Assembly: GCA_019137255.1 (NCBI GenBank) | Contig: WPDH01000089.1 | Span: 1-23,655, forward strand | Direction: 5' to 3' | Source of the DNA: Corinectria fuckeliana | Lineage: Eukaryota; Ascomycota; Sordariomycetes; Hypocreales; Nectriaceae | DNA length: 23,655 nt | Shown here: positions 21,501-23,655 of the stretch, piece after piece | How the letters are laid out: the number at the start of each line of letters is the position of its first letter | Numbering within the stretch: position 1 is the first letter of the stretch | Notes under the pieces: model-generated | What the model was told of the DNA's origin: nothing | The model's input: only the letters and a program-made list of their open reading frames with translations | The model's database searches: none | Program-made: the position numbers and the translations under genes

Positions 21501-22187
21501 GGCCAGGTCCTTGACAACAACAACAAGTCGGCCGACGATGAGAAGACAAAGCCGGCCGAGAAGGTGGACGTGCATACTCCCGACCACGTGCTCTGCGCCG
21601 CCTGTACTACAAATCCCAGCCCAACGGCCATGTCTTACGTTCGCCTTCCCCTACCACGCCTCTACCACCGGAAGCCGTCCTTCCGTCTTACGTTCCTGGG
21701 CATGCTCGTCTTTCTCGGCTCACTCTGGTATGCCGCCGAGTCAGCTATGTGTTATGCGTACTGTCGCCCAACTTCATGCGGCAACGACGTCTGCGTCTGG
21801 GGCTTCGAAGATCCGACCTTTGGACTCGCCCTGCCTGTCAAGCTGGACCAGTGGGTCACTGGCGGCCACGGTCGCGTCCTCGTGGATGTGCTTACGGAAG
21901 ACGTGCAAGACTTGAAGGCCGACCTGCAGGATGCGTACTACGGCCGCAAAATCACCGACGTCGACGTCGACGCTCTCTCGTTCGAACAGAAACGCCAGTA
22001 CCGCAGACGCCTGCACAAGAAGGGCCTGCTGGAGCCGCGCTCAGAGCCGCCAGAGGAGCAAGCTAAGTGGGATGCTTGGCGACAGGCGCGGATGGCCAAG
22101 GAGCGGGTGCAAGAGGCCCGGGAGATGGGCTACGACGTTCCGGAGGAGGGAGACGGACCCATCGGAGGGGACGAGCGGGTGTGGTGA
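18573..22187 (+). CDS. Large uncharacterised single-pass membrane protein with internal repeats
   Basis: A single exon of 1204 residues, chosen to start at the ATG at 18573 (G at -3 and +4). Residues 1 to about 990 are low-complexity, rich in Ser, Arg, Glu, Pro and Asp with many SP/TP/RS sites, so probably disordered and phosphorylated. Within this lie four copies of NTKL[DE]EI (360-367, 388-395, 417-424, and degenerate 439-446) and a five-unit repeat at 729-818. A more ordered block follows (about 860-990; LDDLEEVILGRRAPTPKMK, then MSKSLQSGLMGIHSAKRGIERLE). Next come CxxC (1008-1011), one hydrophobic helix (about 1038-1059), four cysteines (1060, 1064, 1069, 1074), a conserved-looking DPTFGLALPVKLDQW block and a charged helical tail. 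I recognise the C-terminal third only as a conserved fungal domain without known function. A cytoplasmic or nucleoplasmic tail anchored in the nuclear envelope or ER is inference. Confidence 0.82.
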   Translation: MDRDKEPLATRANGRPTSMLVVKEQGRKPLFSSTSSQGEDSNINKPKDKENDRAQLNTSRYRTSAYSDGLLRRTSSEPHTTAPERRGSSSSQASPGGTRIPKPAGVTFSNRKQLSLSEAFSRAALESEDESDQSHVMDASPSPAPRVARARREEEDRRMRKILGQDHLDSKAPNRPFSRDSIATSSLGETRPSPEKHESPRRRTLYGKSRIGLGPKEPAHDPADRAKPDDRAENHTVDPSSRLRPGSALLKHMPSKDDLTNQGRIPALVPGIEDLPWPSIESGGHQQDAAPPTPADTKNASPEKSFAWQIDEDFTAGDLQVSDSPRITMGTRPFANRIKFDDGSEVDIHSRTRVANPGSRNTKLDEIHSREVKAGNNIPLKSPQQRQRNTKLEEIQQLETQAEHEIPIPDRRLPKPTNTKLDEIRQREKNGIPSRALAKMRLEEIRELNSNSNSRSLSPEESRPLSARTTREPDPATELETKEPVRPKSAFEIGGQRIPDTPVTIFKAREAKYHAPAEERGESSKDGGTDLARPGLSHERGDSRELLRRLARAASSSPAPETESRRPASPSQAEKPVTQDSDFKSGIPRRTTENGARHAQPQRKDGETSKPTVGFVGLPRTRSTDSVKSKRSSMQSEVDPTDRIEAEMKLFDPGDNYSEKGSVRAPSPVSESGDEKEDAEATPRAPRLDPLTMPTPKVSGAYVDTPATVKVEKIEVNDKKPRREARLARPISSALARDEKTLDDAPLPKSSVSTEDEKEPPLKSSSSTRDAKTLDRLQARPSASIRDEKAPEKAAEAAKLLRPRSASIRDKKTDFARHSGDQDTASDPGTDEKPAPTATSSGVRRRRAHSLPRRRGPLRNSARPPTVKDDLLQLQRTHQIEDSTLDDLEEVILGRRAPTPKMKALLNNLPDHASDDDSFDFDLGVDTKLNTMKNEVNPQDPNHSDGDLATISRMSKSLQSGLMGIHSAKRGIERLEGQVLDNNNKSADDEKTKPAEKVDVHTPDHVLCAACTTNPSPTAMSYVRLPLPRLYHRKPSFRLTFLGMLVFLGSLWYAAESAMCYAYCRPTSCGNDVCVWGFEDPTFGLALPVKLDQWVTGGHGRVLVDVLTEDVQDLKADLQDAYYGRKITDVDVDALSFEQKRQYRRRLHKKGLLEPRSEPPEEQAKWDAWRQARMAKERVQEAREMGYDVPEEGDGPIGGDERVW
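19650..19910 (+). repeat. In-frame NTKL[DE]EI coding repeat
   Basis: RNTKLDEI (360-367), RNTKLEEI (388-395), TNTKLDEI (417-424) and KMRLEEI (439-445) recur at spacings of 28, 29 and 21 residues by their shared Leu. Each is followed by a charged helix-like stretch; the first two and the third lead to an Ile-Pro. Codons differ between copies, so this is an old repeat held by protein-level selection rather than a recent slippage array. Confidence 0.8.
20757..21026 (+). repeat. Second in-frame coding repeat (S-x-S-x-RDEK type)
   Basis: Residues 729-818 hold five imperfect units built on a Ser-rich run followed by RDEK/EDEK/RDAK/RDKK, for example RPISSALARDEKTLD, KSSVSTEDEKEPPL, RPSASIRDEKAPEK and RPRSASIRDKKTD. 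Unit length varies from about 14 to 22 residues. The DNA of neighbouring units is visibly similar (GCATCGATYCGGGAT twice), so some copies are fairly recent. Each has a basic-Ser context suited to phosphorylation. Confidence 0.72.
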
Positions 22188-22245
22188 TGCTGGCGATGAC
22201 GTGCCAGCCTGGAAAGATGGACACAGTCGCCTTTGCAGCTTTTAT

Positions 22246-22265
22246 TACGCCTAGGCGAAGGCGTA
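22246..22265. other. Hairpin-forming inverted repeat in a 3' UTR
   Basis: TACGCCT-AGGCGA-AGGCGTA gives a perfect 7-bp stem with a 6-base loop, 58 bp after the stop of the large repeat-protein gene. It should be transcribed in that gene's 3' UTR and could be a structural or processing element. No U-run follows, and fungal mRNA ends are not made by bacterial-type terminators. Confidence 0.45.
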
Positions 22266-22462
22266 GGGGCAGTGAGCATCGTGGAGTACATACAATACGA
22301 ACGATATAGTAGTAATGGGTGGCCTCACTAGAAAGCAGACGCCATTGCCGACGAAATGGAAACGAATACATCTTTCAGTTATCAGAAGACAGTGACATGC
22401 TCTTTGACCGACTTCCTAGGAGCTGTGAAGCACTCGATCGCCGTTTTGCGTCCGACTCGCTG

Positions 22463-22494
22463 ATGGTGTCATGGTGTCTTGGTGTCATAGTGTT
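22463..22494. repeat. Imperfect octamer tandem repeat
   Basis: Four 8-bp units, ATGGTGTC, ATGGTGTC, TTGGTGTC and ATAGTGTT, follow one another in the convergent intergenic region. It is a minor microsatellite-like array with no expected function. Confidence 0.7.
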
Positions 22495-22662
22495 TTCAGT
22501 TGGTATCAACCTCCAAGTCTTCCATGCATAAACAACTCAAGGCGACTAATACAAAGCATCGCCGTTGCCACTCGTCTTTTCCCAGTGCCATAATTAACCC
22601 AACGCCATACGCCGTCGTCTTTGTATCGTTCTGCGCACAACACCACGCACACACACACGCAT

Positions 22663-23498
22663 CTAGTCGTCGATGCCACCCCATTCGTCGCCGTCCTCCT
22701 CTTCATGCTCCTCCGCCTCCTCCTCGTCGCCGCTCGCCGCCTTGCTCCACGGCAGGCGCGCGTCGTTGTGGTTGGCGAGCGCGCGCTCCCGCACCGGCTT
22801 CACGGGGCACGTCCGCAGCGCCAGCACCAGGTCGCCCAGGCCCCGGACGAAGGGCGCGGCGGCGGGGTCGGCCAGGGCGCCCTCGCGCTCCAGCTCGTCG
22901 ACCCACAGGTCCAGCACGTGCAGGCGGATGCCCACGGGGACCTTGCGCAGGTCGCCGTCGGCCTCGAAGGGGTAGTCGCGGGCGACGGCGAGCAGGGCGT
23001 CGACGGCGGCCGGGTCGTGGGCGCGCTCGCGGGCCAGGCGCACGTGGGCGGCGAAGACGCGGCGCACCAGCAGCAGGAACTTGTCGAGGCGCAGGACGTC
23101 GATGCCGGTCCACTGGGCGCCGACGACGGCCCAGAAGGCGCGCAGCCAGGGCACGGCGCAGGCGGGCTGCAGGCGGGCGAGCAGGGCGGCGAGGTCGGTC
23201 GCGAGGCGCTGCTGGGGCACGGGGCGGTCCGTCATCCACAGCGCGTAGAAGAGGCCCTTCCAGAGCCGGGCGGCGTCGGGCTCGGAGAGGGCGGGGCGGG
23301 AGGCGAGGAAGGACTGGAGGGATTCGAGGGCCGAGGTGCGGAGTTTGCGGTCTGGAAAAAGGGGACGTTTAGCGACAGGCTGGTCAACGAGAGGGCGAAG
23401 GGGTGGGTGGTTGTTGGTGTAAGGAGGGGGGGAGAGAGGGACGCACCGCTGGAGGCGAGGTTCCGAATGAACGGCATTTGGGATTCGTGGGCGGCCAT
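22663..23498 (-). CDS. RRP1: Ribosomal RNA processing protein 1 (Rrp1/Nop52 family)
   Basis: Exon 1 is 23498-23447 and exon 2 is 23351-22663, split by a 95-bp intron (GTGCGT, TTGAC, TTTCCAG) that rejoins the frame as LASS-D-RKLR. The product has 246 residues. The family block LWKGLFYALWMTDRPVPQQ (about 47-65), then FWAVVGAQWTGIDVLRLDKFLLLVRR in two parts, is diagnostic of Nop52. The C-terminus is acidic (EEE…DEWGGIDD). Known role: nucleolar assembly factor on pre-60S particles, needed for processing of 27S pre-rRNA. It is slightly shorter than the 278-residue yeast protein. Codons 28-232 all end in G or C, a striking composition compared with the gene next door. The donor is GTGCGT rather than GTATGT/GTAAGT. 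Confidence 0.94.
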
Positions 23499-23588
23499 CG
23501 TGGAGGGGAAGTGGTTTGTCGCCGGCAATTGGGCCGAGGGAAGTTTGGTGATGCGGCGGGTTGTGGTGTTGAGAGTAGTTGGAGGAAC

Positions 23589-23652
23589 TTTTTTTTTTTT
23601 GTCAACGGTGTGGAGAGAAGGTGAGAGGTGGGATGGGGGGGGGGGGGGGGGG
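23589..23652. repeat. Homopolymer runs T12 and G18 at the window end
   Basis: T runs from 23589 to 23600 and G runs from 23635 to 23652, about 90 and 140 bp upstream of the RRP1 start. The G run is long enough that its length in the assembly may be unreliable. Such tracts occur in fungal promoters as nucleosome-disfavouring sequence. Confidence 0.7.
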
Positions 23653-23655
23653 AGA

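Larger units (their letters stand above)
22188..22662. other. Convergent intergenic region
   Basis: 475 bp between the stops of the large repeat-protein gene and RRP1. It contains a hairpin at 22246-22265 and a small octamer repeat at 22463-22494, described separately. No ORF of interest. Confidence 0.6.

Noticed and set aside
18573..22187. Identification of the large repeat protein as Cut12 or a KASH protein
   Set aside because: It lacks the coiled-coil layout I expect of Cut12, and it has about 145 residues after the membrane helix instead of a short KASH tail ending in PPPX.
1..23655. CRISPR array, insertion sequence, or a dedicated defence or toxin system
   Set aside because: This is fungal nuclear DNA with spliced genes. 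I saw no regularly spaced identical repeats, no transposase and no toxin-like gene; the only mobile-element signal is the mutated A+T tract at the left end.

Overview
The window is nuclear DNA from a filamentous ascomycete (Pezizomycotina, most likely a Sordariomycete). The protein families are fungal. Genes are interrupted by short introns (46-174 bp) with GTRNGY donors, CTRAC-type branch points and YAG acceptors. The left end is an A+T-saturated tract with the footprint of repeat-induced point mutation (RIP). Nine protein-coding genes are supported, all apparently intact. I see no tRNA, rRNA, CRISPR array, intact transposon or biosynthetic gene cluster.

Layout. 1-720 is a RIP-type A+T desert with no CpG, no TpG and a single CpA. 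It grades through a partly mutated zone (721 to about 890) into ordinary gene DNA. A TRAPPC12-like gene (1079-2649, +, four exons) starts about 190 bp inside that border. A short-chain dehydrogenase (3082-4006, +, two exons) follows and ends tail-to-tail with the dolichol-phosphate mannosyltransferase gene dpm1 (4222-5028, -, two exons). A 1.6-kb divergent intergenic region leads to a small acidic, NLS-bearing hypothetical protein (6610-7486, +, two exons). A 4-kb stretch without a supportable gene comes next. Its right part is the promoter and pyrimidine-rich leader of a CSC1/OSCA-family channel gene (11479-14667, +, three exons). That gene converges on an AATase-type O-acyltransferase gene (15686-17205, -, two exons). 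After 1.4 kb of divergent intergenic DNA comes a 1204-residue single-exon gene (18573-22187, +) for a low-complexity, repeat-bearing, single-pass membrane protein I cannot name. It converges on RRP1/NOP52 (22663-23498, -, two exons).

The genes do not form one pathway. Most are housekeeping: vesicle tethering (TRAPPC12), ER glycosylation donor synthesis (dpm1), membrane mechanosensing (CSC1) and 60S ribosome assembly (RRP1). The dehydrogenase and the acyltransferase are metabolic genes of unknown substrate with no cluster partners here. The gene with most room for new biology is the one at 18573-22187, which combines an NTKL[DE]EI repeat, a second serine/acidic repeat array and a transmembrane segment followed by a Cys-rich, then charged, C-terminal domain. 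Several gene models depend on splice sites I read by eye; reading frame is preserved across every junction.
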